In this document: piece after piece, positions 17,113 to 26,767 of the stretch
How positions within the stretch are numbered: position 1 is the first letter of the stretch
How the letters are laid out: each line of letters begins with the position of its first letter
NCBI RefSeq assembly: GCF_019038415.1
Contig: NZ_JAFKRG010000049.1
Coordinates: forward strand, 1-64,000
Length of the DNA: 64,000 nt
Source: Synechococcus sp. CCY 9618
GTDB taxonomy: Bacteria > Cyanobacteriota > Cyanobacteriia > PCC-6307 > Cyanobiaceae
Direction: 5' to 3'
Notes under the pieces: model-generated
The model's database searches: none
What the model was told of the DNA's origin: nothing
Seen by the model: the letters and a program-made list of their open reading frames with translations, nothing else
Program-made: the position numbers and the translations under genes

Positions 17113-18986
17113 CAGCGGAGCAGGGAGGGGGGCACGATCGTGAGCAGCCAGGCGGCCATCAGCACCACACCGATCAGCAGGGTGAGGGCGTAGGTCTGGG
17201 TGCGGCCGGAGGTGGTGAAGCTGAGCCGGCGGGCGCTCTGCAGGGCCGCCTCACCGGTGGCACCGGTGAACCCGTCGACCAGCTGGCGGTCGGACCAGGC
17301 GCTCAGGCGGGCCAGACCCACCACCAGAGCCACCACGGTGCGGTGATAGAAGCTCTCGGTGTTCATGTCGTGGGCCAGCCAGTGCTGCAGGCCGCCGAGG
17401 GCGGAGGGCAGCTGGGCCAGGGGATGGGGCCGCAGGTAGAACACCGCCGACAGGCCGCCGCCCACCAGGGTGGACAGCAGCAGCGGCACTGCCGCCGGTC
17501 CCCAGCCCAGCAGGGGGCTGGCGGCGAAGACCCCATAGCGGGCCAGCAGGATCGGCAGGTGCAGCACCACACCCATCAGCAGCAGGGTGGGCACCACCAT
17601 CAGCCACAGCACCTCCGCCGAGCGGATCGTGAAGATGCTGGGGCGCCCGCCCCAGATCAGTCCGAAGACCCGCACCAGCCCTGCGGCGATCAGGGCATTG
17701 GTGACGAGCACGAAGCCCCCGAGCAGGGCGGGCTGGGAGCTGGCGGTGCAGAGCTCGAGCAGCTCGCGGATGGCGGCGAAGCCGCCGAAGGGGGGCAGGG
17801 CCATCAGGCCGCCGGCACCGGTGAGGAAGGCCAGTCCCACCAGGGGGCGACGGCTCCAGAGGCCGCCGAGCTGGGTGAGGTCCTGGGTGACGTTGCTGAC
17901 GATCACCGTGCCCACGGCCATCAGCACCAGGGCCATCGGCAGGGGGTAGACCAGCAGCAGGTGGGCGGCCACCGTGGAGCCGCCCAGGCCCACGGCCATG
18001 AACAGCAGGCCCATCCAGCTGCTGACCAGGAAGGACAGGGCCCGTTTGATGTCGATCTGGGCCAGGGCGATCAGGGCGCCCACCAGGGCGGTGGTGCCGC
18101 CCACCACCACCAGCACGGTGTTCACCAAAGGGCTGAGGGCCAGCAGGGGCTGGAGTTTGAGCAGCACCCAGGCGCCACCGGCCACCACCACCGAGTTGCG
18201 CAGGATCGTGGAGGGCAGGGGGCCCTCCATGGCCTCATCCAGCCAGAGGTGGAGCGGAATCTGGGCGCATTTGCCCATGGGGCCGGCCACCAGGGCGAGC
18301 AGGATCAGCTCCACCCCCAGGGGCAGGCTGCCCGGGGCGCGGCCCGCCGCCCAGGCCGCCAGGGATTCGAAGTTCCAGGTGCCGGTGACCGGCAGGATCG
18401 CCACCAGACCGGCGAGCAGGATCAGGTCGCCGATGCGCTTGGTGAGGAAGGCATCCCGCGCCCCCTTCACCACCAGGGACTGGTTGTACCAGGTGCCGAC
18501 GATCAGGTAGGTGCCGAGGGTGAGAAGTTCGAGGATCACATAGCTGAAGAACAGCGAATCCGTGAGCAGAAGGGCACACAGACCGGCCTCGAAGAAGCTG
18601 AGGGAGCCGAAGAAACGGGGCCAGCCCCAGTCCATCTCCAGGTAACCGATCGCGAAGATCTGAGCCAGCACATGCAGCCCGGTGACGAACAGGGTGGCGA
18701 TCAGGGCCGGCTGGGTGATCGAACCGTCGAAACCGATCGTCAACCCGGCCGTATCCAGCCAGGTCCAGCCGAAGTGAATCGGCAGCAGATCCGCATGGGC
18801 ATTGGCACCCAGCAGGGCCAGCAGGCTGTGGGCGAAGGCCACGCTGACCATGGTCAGGTTGAGGTAGCCGCAGGGCCGTGGCCCCGTCTTCCAGATGAAG
18901 CCGGGCGACCAGGCCAGGGACGCCAGGGCAGCCAGCAGCGGGTAGAGGGGAACCAGCCAGGCCGTCTGGGCGAAAAACAGGGTCAT
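17112..18986 (-). CDS. ndhF3: NDH-1 subunit NdhF3
   Basis: Protein of 624 residues, an NdhF/NuoL-type antiporter-like subunit. The start is placed at ATG 18986 (MTLFFAQTAWLVPLYP), the usual NdhF3 N-terminus; an open extension to 19034 is probably leader. Conserved features include IGDLILLAGL, KCAQIPLHLWLDEAMEGPLPSTILRNSVVVAGGAWVL split over the core helices, and a C-terminal amphipathic region around HDMNTESFYHRT. It is the first gene of the ndhF3-ndhD3-cupA-cupS operon. In other cyanobacteria this operon is induced by low CO2 through the LysR-type repressor NdhR (CcmR); a dyad upstream is listed separately. Confidence 0.92.
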   Translation of the reverse strand: MTLFFAQTAWLVPLYPLLAALASLAWSPGFIWKTGPRPCGYLNLTMVSVAFAHSLLALLGANAHADLLPIHFGWTWLDTAGLTIGFDGSITQPALIATLFVTGLHVLAQIFAIGYLEMDWGWPRFFGSLSFFEAGLCALLLTDSLFFSYVILELLTLGTYLIVGTWYNQSLVVKGARDAFLTKRIGDLILLAGLVAILPVTGTWNFESLAAWAAGRAPGSLPLGVELILLALVAGPMGKCAQIPLHLWLDEAMEGPLPSTILRNSVVVAGGAWVLLKLQPLLALSPLVNTVLVVVGGTTALVGALIALAQIDIKRALSFLVSSWMGLLFMAVGLGGSTVAAHLLLVYPLPMALVLMAVGTVIVSNVTQDLTQLGGLWSRRPLVGLAFLTGAGGLMALPPFGGFAAIRELLELCTASSQPALLGGFVLVTNALIAAGLVRVFGLIWGGRPSIFTIRSAEVLWLMVVPTLLLMGVVLHLPILLARYGVFAASPLLGWGPAAVPLLLSTLVGGGLSAVFYLRPHPLAQLPSALGGLQHWLAHDMNTESFYHRTVVALVVGLARLSAWSDRQLVDGFTGATGEAALQSARRLSFTTSGRTQTYALTLLIGVVLMAAWLLTIVPPSLLR

Positions 18987-19060
18987 GGCGGGAGAACAAT
19001 CGGGGCCGGACATGGCCCGCGTGGTGGCGAACACTAAGATCTCCGGTGGCTTGCAGAGGG

Positions 19061-19077
19061 CTTTCCAGGAAGGAAAG
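19061..19077. promoter_or_regulatory. inverted repeat upstream of ndhF3, candidate operator
   Basis: CTTTCC-AGGAA-GGAAAG is a perfect 6-base dyad with a 5-base spacer, extended by two more matching pairs after one mismatch. It lies about 75-91 bases before the ndhF3 start, in the 189-base gap behind the P-type ATPase gene. The position suits a regulator site for the low-CO2 operon. It is not the published Synechocystis NdhR motif, so the link to NdhR is inference. It could also be part of a terminator for the ATPase transcript, although no T-run follows. Confidence 0.35.
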
Positions 19078-19175
19078 TCCTATGGGAAGTGCAAGCTGTG
19101 GTTATCAGTCACCGGATCCGTCCAGCCCCCACAGCGGCCGGTCGGGTCCGCCGCGCCCCTCGGGGACTGTGGAGA

Positions 19176-21965
19176 TCAGACGTGGGCCGTGAATCGACGG
19201 CGCCAGAGCCGCCAGACCTTCTCCAGCTCCAGGTAAACAAAGAACACCAGACTGAAGCCGATGCAGATCGACAGATCAGGGAGCGACAGCGGCACGGTAC
19301 CGAAGAATCGGGACAGAACAGGTATGTAAAGCAGCGACAACTGCAACAGGGTGGTGAACGCCACCGCCCCCAGCAACCAGGGGTTGGTGAAGGGTGAGAC
19401 CTGAATCAGGGGTCGATCGCTGCGGGCCGCCAGGGCATGGCCCATCTGGGCCAGGCACAGGGTGGTGAAGACCATCGTCTTCCAGGGACCGCCCGTATTG
19501 GCGATGAAGACCATCATCGTGATGGTGATGGCCGCGAACACCACACCGATGCGCAGGATGTAACTGCCCACGCCCCGGGCGAAGATCGATTCCCCGGGCT
19601 CCGCCGGCGGTCGCTGCATCAGCCCAGCCTCTCCCGGCTCCAGGGCCAGGGCCAGGGCGGGCACACCGTCGGTGACCAGATTCATCCACAGAATCTGCAG
19701 AGGCGTCATCGGCACGCCCACCAGACCCAGCAGGGGAGCCGAGGCGATGGTGATCAGCTCGCCCACGTTGCTGCCGAGGATGTACTTGATGAAGCGGCGG
19801 ATATTGGCGTAGACCAGCCGGCCCTGCTCCACCGCATTGACGATGGTGGCGAAGTTGTCGTCGAGCAGCACCATGTCGGAGGCCTCCTTGCTGACCTCTG
19901 TGCCGGTGATGCCCATGGCCACGCCGATGTGGGCCTGTTTCAGAGCCGGGGCGTCATTCACACCGTCACCGGTCATGGCCACCACCTGGCCCAGACCCTG
20001 GAACGCCTTGACGATGCGCAGCTTCTGCTCGGGCGGCACCCGGGCGTAGACACTGCAGCGGCTCACCATGGCGGCCAGGGCCGCGTCATCGGCCGCCTCC
20101 AGCTGCTTGCCAAGCACCACCTCGGCGCCGGCGTCCACCAGCCCGATCGAGGCGCCGATGGCGGCGGCGGTGAGGGGGTGGTCGCCGGTGATCATCACCG
20201 GCCGGATGCCGGCCTCGCGGCAGCGGCTCACGGCCAGGGCCACCTCGGGCCGGGCGGGATCCAGCTGGGCCATCAGGCCGAGCAGCACCTGGTGCTCCAG
20301 CTCGTGCTCGGGGCTGGGGTGGTGGGGGGCGCAGGCGAAGGCCAGCACCCGCAGGCCCGAAGCCGCCAGCCCCTGGGCCTGGCCCAGCCACCACTGGCGC
20401 TGGGGCTCGCTGAGGGCGGCGAGCCCGGAACCATCCAGCCAGCGGTCGCAGGTGGCCAGGATCACTTCCGGAGCCCCCTTGCTGATCATCAGGGTGGCGG
20501 AGCCGGCGGAAGCCTCGCCGAGGGGGGTCTGCAGGCTGCCGTCGCGGTCCTGCACCCACACCGCCATCAGCTGGCGCTCGGAGCTGAAAGGGATCTCCGC
20601 CAGGCGGCGGTAGCGGCTGCGCAGGGCGAAGCCATCGAGGTCCGCCTTGGCGGCCGCCACCACCAGCGCCCCCTCCGTCGGGTCGCCCAGGATCTCCCAG
20701 CGGCCGTCGGGTTCCTGCTTGAGTTCGGCATCGCTGCAGAGCACCCCCGCCTGCAGCAAAAGGTCGCGGGCGCCGGGGGCCAGGCCGGCGGTGGCCCCCT
20801 CCGGAGGCACCAGCTCGGCGGCCCGGAAGGTTCCCGTGGGCTCGTAGCCGTTGCCGCTCAGGGCCAGGGAATGGGTGCCGCTGCGCAGTTCCTGCACCAC
20901 CTGGCGGTTCTGGGTCAGGGTGCCGGTCTTGTCGGTGCAGATCACCGTGACCGAGCCCAGGGCCTCCACCGCCGGCAGACGGCGGATCAGGGCATTGCGC
21001 TGCACCATCCGCTGGGTGCCGATCGCCAGGGTGACGGTGATCACGGCGGGAAGGCCCTCCGGCACGATCGCCACCGCCATCGACAGCCCCACCTCGAGCA
21101 GATCCAGCAGCCGCTGGCCCAGCAGCCAGCCCAGCAGGACCACCGCGGCCACCAGGGCCAGGGCCGAACCCACCAGCACGTTGGCCAGACCATCCAGCCG
21201 CTCCTGCAGCGGCGTGGACTCGACGCCGGCGGTGTTGATCATCTGGGCGATCTTGCCCAGCTCGGTCTGCATCCCTGTGGCGGTGACCACGGCGGTGCCG
21301 CGGCCCCGCACAACCTCGGTGCCCTGAAAAATACAGTTCTGCCGCTCGAGCACCGGGGTGGCGGCCTCCAGCACCAGATTCGCCCGCTTGGTCACCGCCT
21401 CCGCCTCACCGGTGAGGGCCGCCTCCCGCAGGCCCAGCTCCGCCACCTCCAGCAGCCGGCCATCGGCCGGCACCCGATCGCCGGCCTCCAGCCGGATCAG
21501 GTCACCGGGCACCAGCTGCTCGCTGGACAACCGCTCCCAGATGCCGTCGCGGCGCACGGTCACCAGGGGCTGGGCCATATCCCGCAGGGCCTGCAGGGCC
21601 TGCTGGGCACGGCTCTCCTGCAGGTAACCCAGCAGGGCGTTGAGCCCCACGATCAGCACGATGGCGATGGCGTCCTTGGGGAAGCGCTGGGCCGCAAAGG
21701 CCACCCCGGCCGACACCGCCGCCACCGCCAGCAGCATGATCAGCATCACGTTGCTGAACTGGTCCCAGAGGATGCGCAGGTTGCTGCGGCCGGCCTTGAG
21801 CTCCAGCCGGTTGGGGCCGAGCCGGGCCAGCCGCTCGGCGCACTGGGCGGTGCTGAGACCCTCGAGGCTCCCGTCGACGGCCTGGAGACACTCCCCGGGC
21901 GCCATCGCATGCCAGGGGGTCACGACAGCGACGGAGTCCAACGCGGCGGTTCGTTTGGGTGTCAA
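19176..21965 (-). CDS. pacL: P-type IIA (Ca2+-type) cation-transporting ATPase
   Basis: Protein of 929 residues. It has the phosphorylation motif DKTGTLTQN, the hinge [21 protein letters not shown], the actuator motif LTGEAEAV, the M4 ion site [14 protein letters not shown] and the M6 motif [18 protein letters not shown], all typical of SERCA/PacL-like Ca2+ pumps. The N-terminal cation-ATPase domain includes [16 protein letters not shown]. Because the conserved Trp-His precedes the first ATG (21905), the start is placed at TTG 21965, which overlaps the upstream antiporter stop as TTGA. Ten C-terminal and core helices are visible. It is likely to export Ca2+ (or Mn2+) across the plasma membrane, coupled in expression to a cation/H+ antiporter. 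Confidence 0.9.
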   Translation of the reverse strand: MTPKRTAALDSVAVVTPWHAMAPGECLQAVDGSLEGLSTAQCAERLARLGPNRLELKAGRSNLRILWDQFSNVMLIMLLAVAAVSAGVAFAAQRFPKDAIAIVLIVGLNALLGYLQESRAQQALQALRDMAQPLVTVRRDGIWERLSSEQLVPGDLIRLEAGDRVPADGRLLEVAELGLREAALTGEAEAVTKRANLVLEAATPVLERQNCIFQGTEVVRGRGTAVVTATGMQTELGKIAQMINTAGVESTPLQERLDGLANVLVGSALALVAAVVLLGWLLGQRLLDLLEVGLSMAVAIVPEGLPAVITVTLAIGTQRMVQRNALIRRLPAVEALGSVTVICTDKTGTLTQNRQVVQELRSGTHSLALSGNGYEPTGTFRAAELVPPEGATAGLAPGARDLLLQAGVLCSDAELKQEPDGRWEILGDPTEGALVVAAAKADLDGFALRSRYRRLAEIPFSSERQLMAVWVQDRDGSLQTPLGEASAGSATLMISKGAPEVILATCDRWLDGSGLAALSEPQRQWWLGQAQGLAASGLRVLAFACAPHHPSPEHELEHQVLLGLMAQLDPARPEVALAVSRCREAGIRPVMITGDHPLTAAAIGASIGLVDAGAEVVLGKQLEAADDAALAAMVSRCSVYARVPPEQKLRIVKAFQGLGQVVAMTGDGVNDAPALKQAHIGVAMGITGTEVSKEASDMVLLDDNFATIVNAVEQGRLVYANIRRFIKYILGSNVGELITIASAPLLGLVGVPMTPLQILWMNLVTDGVPALALALEPGEAGLMQRPPAEPGESIFARGVGSYILRIGVVFAAITITMMVFIANTGGPWKTMVFTTLCLAQMGHALAARSDRPLIQVSPFTNPWLLGAVAFTTLLQLSLLYIPVLSRFFGTVPLSLPDLSICIGFSLVFFVYLELEKVWRLWRRRFTAHV

Positions 21966-23068
21966 ACCTTAGGGCCGTTCCGCATGGCTGGGATCACCCC
22001 CGCCTCCGCTGCCCGGGGCCGCAGGGGGGTCAGCCGCCGCTCCAGCAGCAGCAGACCGACCACGGTGGTGACCACCACCATCAGCACCAGGGCCGAGAAC
22101 AGCGGCGGCCCGATCAGTCCCCCGTTGAGGGCACCGGTGGCGAACACCAGCCCGGGCAGGCCGCGGGGCATCAGCCCCCAGACCACCAGCCAGCGGTCCA
22201 CCCCGGCGGCGCGGTCGCCGCGGCCGATGCCGAGGCCGCAGGCCAGCTTGCTGAGCAGGGCCAGGGCGATCAGGGCGGCGGCCAGGCTCCACGCCCCTGG
22301 CCGCAGCAGGCTGGCGGCGTCGATGCGCAACCCCACGCCGAGGAAGTACAGGGGCAGAAACACCTCCGAGAGCACGGTCAGCACCTGCTGCACCTGGCCT
22401 TGCACCGACCCCAGCCGCGCCATCAGCACCCCGCCCCAGAGAGCACCGAGCAGGCTGGTGAGGCCGCAGGCTTCCCCCACCCAGGCGGAGCCGATCAGGA
22501 GCAGCAGGATCGCCAGGGCTCCGCTGGGACGCTGCGGCCGGTGGCGGATCCACCAGCCCACGGCAACCCAGCTCAGCAGGGCCAGAGCCAGACCCGACAG
22601 AGGCCCGACGCTTCCGGCTCCGCCCAGGCCCAGCCCCTGGCCGGCGCTGGCGGAGGCGAGGCTGAACAGGGCGATCGCCGGCAGGTCGTCGAGCACCGAG
22701 ACCCCGACCAGCACCCGTCCGGAAGGGGTGCGCAGGGCACCACGCTGGGCGAGCACCCGCAGGGTGACGCCGGTGCCGGTGGCGCTGAGGGCGGCCAGCA
22801 CCAGCAGGGTGGCGGGCAGGGAGAGGCCGAAGCCGCTGCGCAGCGGCCAGAAGGCCAGCAGCGGCGTGAGGCTGCTCAGGGCCACGGTGCGCAGGATCGC
22901 CCCGCGGCGGGATCCGAGCAGATCGCCGCGCACCTCCAGGCCCACCTGGAAGAACAGGGTGAGCACCCCCAGCTCCATCAGGCCGCTGAAGGGCGCCACG
23001 GCCCTGAACGGCAGCAGCGTGTTGCCGAGCGCGAAGCCCACCAGCAGCTCCAGCACGATCGCCGGCAC
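21962..23068 (-). CDS. CPA2 family cation:proton antiporter
   Basis: Membrane protein with at least eleven helices in this span. [40 protein letters not shown] contains the pair of acidic residues in helix 5 typical of CPA2 (KefB/NapA-like) exchangers. The GTG at 23068 is the first usual start codon, but the same frame stays open upstream and encodes what looks like the true first helix (PSLLGTLLILLIGVLIARL, before [11 protein letters not shown]). No ATG, GTG or TTG begins that stretch; an ATT at 23155 or a CTG at 23146 could. So either a rare start codon is used or the 5' end is frameshifted. There is no TrkA-N domain at the C-terminus. Confidence 0.83.
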   Translation of the reverse strand: MPAIVLELLVGFALGNTLLPFRAVAPFSGLMELGVLTLFFQVGLEVRGDLLGSRRGAILRTVALSSLTPLLAFWPLRSGFGLSLPATLLVLAALSATGTGVTLRVLAQRGALRTPSGRVLVGVSVLDDLPAIALFSLASASAGQGLGLGGAGSVGPLSGLALALLSWVAVGWWIRHRPQRPSGALAILLLLIGSAWVGEACGLTSLLGALWGGVLMARLGSVQGQVQQVLTVLSEVFLPLYFLGVGLRIDAASLLRPGAWSLAAALIALALLSKLACGLGIGRGDRAAGVDRWLVVWGLMPRGLPGLVFATGALNGGLIGPPLFSALVLMVVVTTVVGLLLLERRLTPLRPRAAEAGVIPAMRNGPKV

Positions 23069-23319
23069 CGCCCAGCGGGCCAGCCGTCCGGCCGAGAGCC
23101 GGGCGATCAGGACCCCGATGAGCAGGATCAGCAGGGTGCCGAGCAGGGAAGGAATGGGGAAAGGACCCGGCGGACGACAGCTCAGCGATGCATTGTGGCC
23201 GCCCCATGGGCAGCTTCAGGTTCGATCTCCCCCTCTGCGTGGGCCGTTCGACCACAGCCGGATGTGACGGCCTGCGGCGCAGGCTGATCGGCACCCCCCT
23301 GCCCACCAGCGCTCACCAG

Positions 23320-23659
23320 GAGGAGCCGTACACCAACGCCGAGGCCCTGCCGATCCCGGTCCTGATCGTGGGGTGGATGCTGATCGTGGCCACCAACTAC
23401 CGGCAGGCAATCAAGGCCTACCCCCTGGGGAGCGGCTCCTACCGGGTGGCCCAGCAGAATCCAGCCCGATCATGGGCCTGGTGGCGGGCGCCTCCCTCTC
23501 GATCGACATCGTCACCGCTTCTGCATGGTCGTGCTGCCGGTGCTCGTGACGCGAAACCGCTGGGAGAACCTGCTGCACAATCAGTCGACGATCCTGCTGC
23601 GGCGGGCGCAGCGGGAGATGGGCACCCAGAAGGTGACGACCGTGGGCTTCTCCCTCTGA
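23320..23659 (+). pseudogene. APC-superfamily amino-acid permease remnant
   Basis: Two ends of a large permease with the middle missing. The N-terminal piece reads PYTNAEALPIPVLIVGWM and YRQAIKAYPLGSGSYRVA, then shifts frame into GLVAGASLSIDIVT, as in the first three helices of APC permeases. After that the frame passes directly into LHNQSTILLRRAQREMGTQKV, typical of the cytoplasmic C-terminus, ending at TGA 23659. About 1.5 kb of the normal gene is absent. It lies between the antiporter and the SLC13 transporter on the opposite strand to the antiporter. Confidence 0.65.
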
Positions 23660-23735
23660 AGACTGGCTGAATCCGGCCCCCCGGAGCAGCGGCGGAGGGA
23701 GCGAGCTGCTAAAGCCCTGGCAACCGGTCGCTTCC

Positions 23736-25556
23736 ATGCACGCCTTCCTCACCGTCGCCAGCACCGGGCCGGGCCTGATCACGCTGGCGGTGTTCGCCGG
23801 GGCGATCGTCCTGTTCGTCACCGGCCGGCTGCCTCCTGAAGTGACAGGCCTGCTGGCGGCCGCCCTGCTCGTGACCTTCGGGGTGCTGAAGCCCGAGGAG
23901 GCGGTGAAGGGCTTCGGCAGCCCGGCCCTGATCACCCTGATCGGCCTGTTCGCCGTGGCCTCAGGCCTGTTCCGCAGCGGTGGCCTCGACCGGCTGCGGG
24001 CCCTGATCGGCTCCGACGCAGTGCGCAGCCCGAAGCGGATGATCGCCCTGATGGTGGGCGTGGTGGCGCCGATCTCGGGCTTCATTCCCAACACTCCGAT
24101 TGTGGCCACCCTGCTGCCGGTGCTGGAGGGCTGGTGCCAGCGGCGGGGCATCTCCCCCTCCCGGGTGCTGCTGCCCCTGTCTTTCGCCACGATCCTGGGC
24201 GGCACCATTTCCCTGCTCGGCACCTCCACCAACCTGCTGGCCAGCGACGTGAGCCGGCAACTGGGGTATGGGTCGCTGGAGCTGTTCAGTTTCACGGCGA
24301 TCGGCATCCCCGTGTGGCTGATCGGCGGCACCTACATCCTTCTGTTCTCCGACCGCCAGCTGCCGGATCGGGGCTCGGGCGACGAGGACCTGCTGATGAG
24401 CCTGGCCCGGGAGGGCTACATCACCGATGTGCTGATCCCGCCGGGGTCGGAACTGATCGGCAACTCTCTGCACGACAGCCGCCTGCAGCGGCGCTTCGAC
24501 GTCGACGTGCTGGAGCTGCACCGGGGACCGGAGAGCTTCAGCGCCCCCCTGGCCGACCTGCAGCTCCAGGCCGGCGACCGGCTGTTGCTGCGCTGCAACC
24601 GGGACAACCTGCTGCGGCTGCAGCAGGAGCACACCGTCACCCTGGCCCCGGTGGGCGACCAGGAGGACGACCTGCGCGAGCTCAGCGGCGCCAGCGAGTC
24701 GCCCCAGCGGGTGGTGGAGGTGCTGCTGCCCAGCGGCTCCACCCTGGCCGGCGCCAGCGTCCGCGACCTGCGCTTCCGACAGCGCTACAACGCCACCCTG
24801 CTGGCGGTGCGGCGGGGCAACCAGGTGCTGAGGGAACTGCTGGGGCGGGTGGTGCTGCAGGCCGGCGACGTGCTGCTGCTCCAGGCCCCCCTCGATGCCA
24901 TCCGGGGGATGCAGGCCAACAACGACCTGGTGCTTCTGGATGAGCTGGAGAAGGACCTGCCCACCACCGACCGCAAGCTCACCGGCATGGCCATCGCGGG
25001 GCTGATGATCCTGCTGCCGATGCTGCGGGTGTTGCCGCTGATGGCGGCGGTGCTGCTGGCGATGGTGGCGATGGTGGCCACCGGCTGCCTGCGGCCGGGG
25101 GAACTGCAGCGCTCGATCCGCTGGGACGTGATCCTGCTGCTGGGCTCCCTCTCCTGTTTCAGCGTGGCGATGCAGAAGACGGGCCTGGCGGCAGCCCTGG
25201 CCGACGACCTGCTGCAGGCCCTGAAGGGATGGCCGACCTATGCAGTGTTGCTGGTGGTGTTCGTGCTGGGGCAGGCCTTCACCGAAGCGCTCAGCAACGG
25301 CACCACGGTGGTGCTGCTGCTGCCGATCGCCACGGAACTGGCCGAGGGCCTGGGCATGCCGCCGATGGCGTTCATCTTCGCCATCACCTTCGCCGCCAGC
25401 CAGAGCTTCCTCACCCCGATCGGCTACCAGACCAACCTGATGGTGTTCGGCCCGGGGCGCTACCGCTTCCTCGACATGGCCCGCTACGGAGCGCCCCTGT
25501 CGATCAGCCTGGCCCTGACGGTGCCCTGGCTGATCTGCCGCCACTTCGGCCTCTAG
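23736..25556 (+). CDS. SLC13-type (DASS/ArsB superfamily) transporter with two TrkA-C domains
   Basis: Protein of 606 residues. Two membrane halves, each with an ion-transporter repeat, flank a soluble insert (about residues 220-400). The insert contains two RCK-C/TrkA-C-like modules, ending LQLQAGDRLLLRCN and VVLQAGDVLLLQAP. The signature ISGFIPNTPIVATLLPVL and its repeat FTEALSNGTTVVLLLPIA match the Asn-x-Thr motifs that bind Na+ and anion in SLC13 proteins. Members of this arrangement have been linked to sulfate or other anion uptake; the substrate here is unknown. It starts at ATG 23736 and is convergent with dedA. Confidence 0.83.
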   Translation: MHAFLTVASTGPGLITLAVFAGAIVLFVTGRLPPEVTGLLAAALLVTFGVLKPEEAVKGFGSPALITLIGLFAVASGLFRSGGLDRLRALIGSDAVRSPKRMIALMVGVVAPISGFIPNTPIVATLLPVLEGWCQRRGISPSRVLLPLSFATILGGTISLLGTSTNLLASDVSRQLGYGSLELFSFTAIGIPVWLIGGTYILLFSDRQLPDRGSGDEDLLMSLAREGYITDVLIPPGSELIGNSLHDSRLQRRFDVDVLELHRGPESFSAPLADLQLQAGDRLLLRCNRDNLLRLQQEHTVTLAPVGDQEDDLRELSGASESPQRVVEVLLPSGSTLAGASVRDLRFRQRYNATLLAVRRGNQVLRELLGRVVLQAGDVLLLQAPLDAIRGMQANNDLVLLDELEKDLPTTDRKLTGMAIAGLMILLPMLRVLPLMAAVLLAMVAMVATGCLRPGELQRSIRWDVILLLGSLSCFSVAMQKTGLAAALADDLLQALKGWPTYAVLLVVFVLGQAFTEALSNGTTVVLLLPIATELAEGLGMPPMAFIFAITFAASQSFLTPIGYQTNLMVFGPGRYRFLDMARYGAPLSISLALTVPWLICRHFGL

Positions 25557-25562
25557 GTCCGG

Positions 25563-25587
25563 CGAGCCCCATCAGGCAGGGGGCTCG
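25563..25587. terminator. shared hairpin between SLC13 transporter and dedA
   Basis: CGAGCCCC and GGGGCTCG form a perfect 8-base stem around a 9-base loop, in the 15-base gap between the two convergent genes and the end of dedA. A T-run is lacking on either side, so termination would be weak or factor-assisted. Confidence 0.4.
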
Positions 25588-26237
25588 ATCTCCTCCTGCT
25601 CCAGTTGCCGCTGCTCGAAGCGGGCGATCACTTTCGGCACCACCAGAACGATCACAACCAGCACCAGGGCGCCGATCCCGAACTCGATGACGCCGCTGAC
25701 CATGCGCTCAAAGGGGATCCAGCGCCCCCCCAGCCAGGCCAGGCTCACCATGGTGGCGGCCCAGAGCACGGCTCCGAGCGTGTTGAACAGCAGGAAGCGG
25801 GGGTAGGGCATGCGCACCGCTCCGGCCAGGGGACCGGCCAGCACCCGCAGCACCGCCACGAACCGACCCAGCAGCACCGACTTGCCGGCGTGACGCAGGA
25901 ACCGTTCCCGCAGGGTCTCCATCTGCTCCGGGCTGCGGCCCAGCAGGCGACCGCCCCGCAGCAGCAGCCCCCAGCCGGCCCGGCGGCCCACCCAGTAGCC
26001 GAGGTTGTCGCCCAGGATCGCGCCGCCGGCCGCCGCCCCCATCACCCCCAGGAACTGGAGCTGGCCGCTGCCGGCGGCGTAGCCCCCCAGCAGGGTGACG
26101 GTCTCGCCGGGCAGGGGCACACCGGCGTTCTCCAGGAGCATGGCGCCGAACACAACCCAGTAGCCCCAGTCCTGGATCAGGCTCTGCAACGAGGCGGTGC
26201 TGAGGGTCCCGTCAAACAGGGCCAGGGGCCACGCCAT
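25572..26237 (-). CDS. DedA family membrane protein
   Basis: Protein of 221 residues with the SNARE-associated/DedA signature. WGYWVVFGAMLLENAGVPLPGETVTLLGGYAAG starts the domain, with the conserved Glu and Pro-Gly-Glu. Then follow GDNLGYWVGRRAG and the membrane motif GRFVAVLRVLAGPLAGAVRMPYPRF, including the conserved F-x-P/G-x3-R positions. Members are inner-membrane flippase-like proteins involved in lipid-carrier recycling and membrane homeostasis. It is divergent from def, with only 11 bases between start codons. Confidence 0.88.
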   Translation of the reverse strand: MAWPLALFDGTLSTASLQSLIQDWGYWVVFGAMLLENAGVPLPGETVTLLGGYAAGSGQLQFLGVMGAAAGGAILGDNLGYWVGRRAGWGLLLRGGRLLGRSPEQMETLRERFLRHAGKSVLLGRFVAVLRVLAGPLAGAVRMPYPRFLLFNTLGAVLWAATMVSLAWLGGRWIPFERMVSGVIEFGIGALVLVVIVLVVPKVIARFEQRQLEQEEIEPPA

Positions 26238-26248
26238 CGGAGGGTTGA

Positions 26249-26767
26249 ATGGAGCCAGACCCTATCTCCCCCATGGCCGTTCGCGAGGTCCTCAGCATCG
26301 GAGATCCCCGCCTGCGGCAGAGAAGCGCCGAGGTGGAGGATGTTGGACGTGCTGATCTGCAGGCCCTGATCACGGACCTGCGCGACACCATGGCGGCCTG
26401 CGACGGCGCCGGTCTGGCCGCCCCCCAGATCGGCGTACCCCTGCGGGTGGTGATCTTCGGCATCAGCCACAACCCCCGCTACCCGGAGGCGCCGCCCATC
26501 CCCGAAACGGTGCTGATCAACCCGGTGCTGACGCCCATGGGGGAGGAGAGGGATGACAGCACCTGGGAGGGTTGCCTGAGCGTGCCCGGCTGGCGGGCCC
26601 GGGTGCCCCGCTGGCGCCGCCTGCGCTACCAGGCCCTCGATCCCGGGGGCCAGCGGTTCGAGCGGGAGGTGGAGGGCTTCCATGCCCGGGTGGTGCAGCA
26701 CGAATGCGACCACCTCGACGGCGTGCTCTTCCCCGACCGGATGCCCCGGGGGCTGCCCCGTGGCTGA
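26249..26767 (+). CDS. def: peptide deformylase
   Basis: Protein of 172 residues that removes the formyl group from the N-terminal Met of new proteins. All three motifs are intact: GAGLAAPQIG (motif 1), EGCLSVPG (motif 2, metal-binding Cys) and HECDHLDG (motif 3, HExxH). ATG 26249 gives MEPDPISP; ATG 26273 is an alternative. The downstream permease gene starts inside its last codons. Confidence 0.95.
   Translation: MEPDPISPMAVREVLSIGDPRLRQRSAEVEDVGRADLQALITDLRDTMAACDGAGLAAPQIGVPLRVVIFGISHNPRYPEAPPIPETVLINPVLTPMGEERDDSTWEGCLSVPGWRARVPRWRRLRYQALDPGGQRFEREVEGFHARVVQHECDHLDGVLFPDRMPRGLPRG

Noticed and set aside
19437-23267. Very long plus-strand open frame opposite the Ca2+-ATPase and antiporter genes
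   Set aside because: It is antisense to two well-supported genes, has biased His/Gln/Arg composition and no motifs; a product of high GC in the third codon position.
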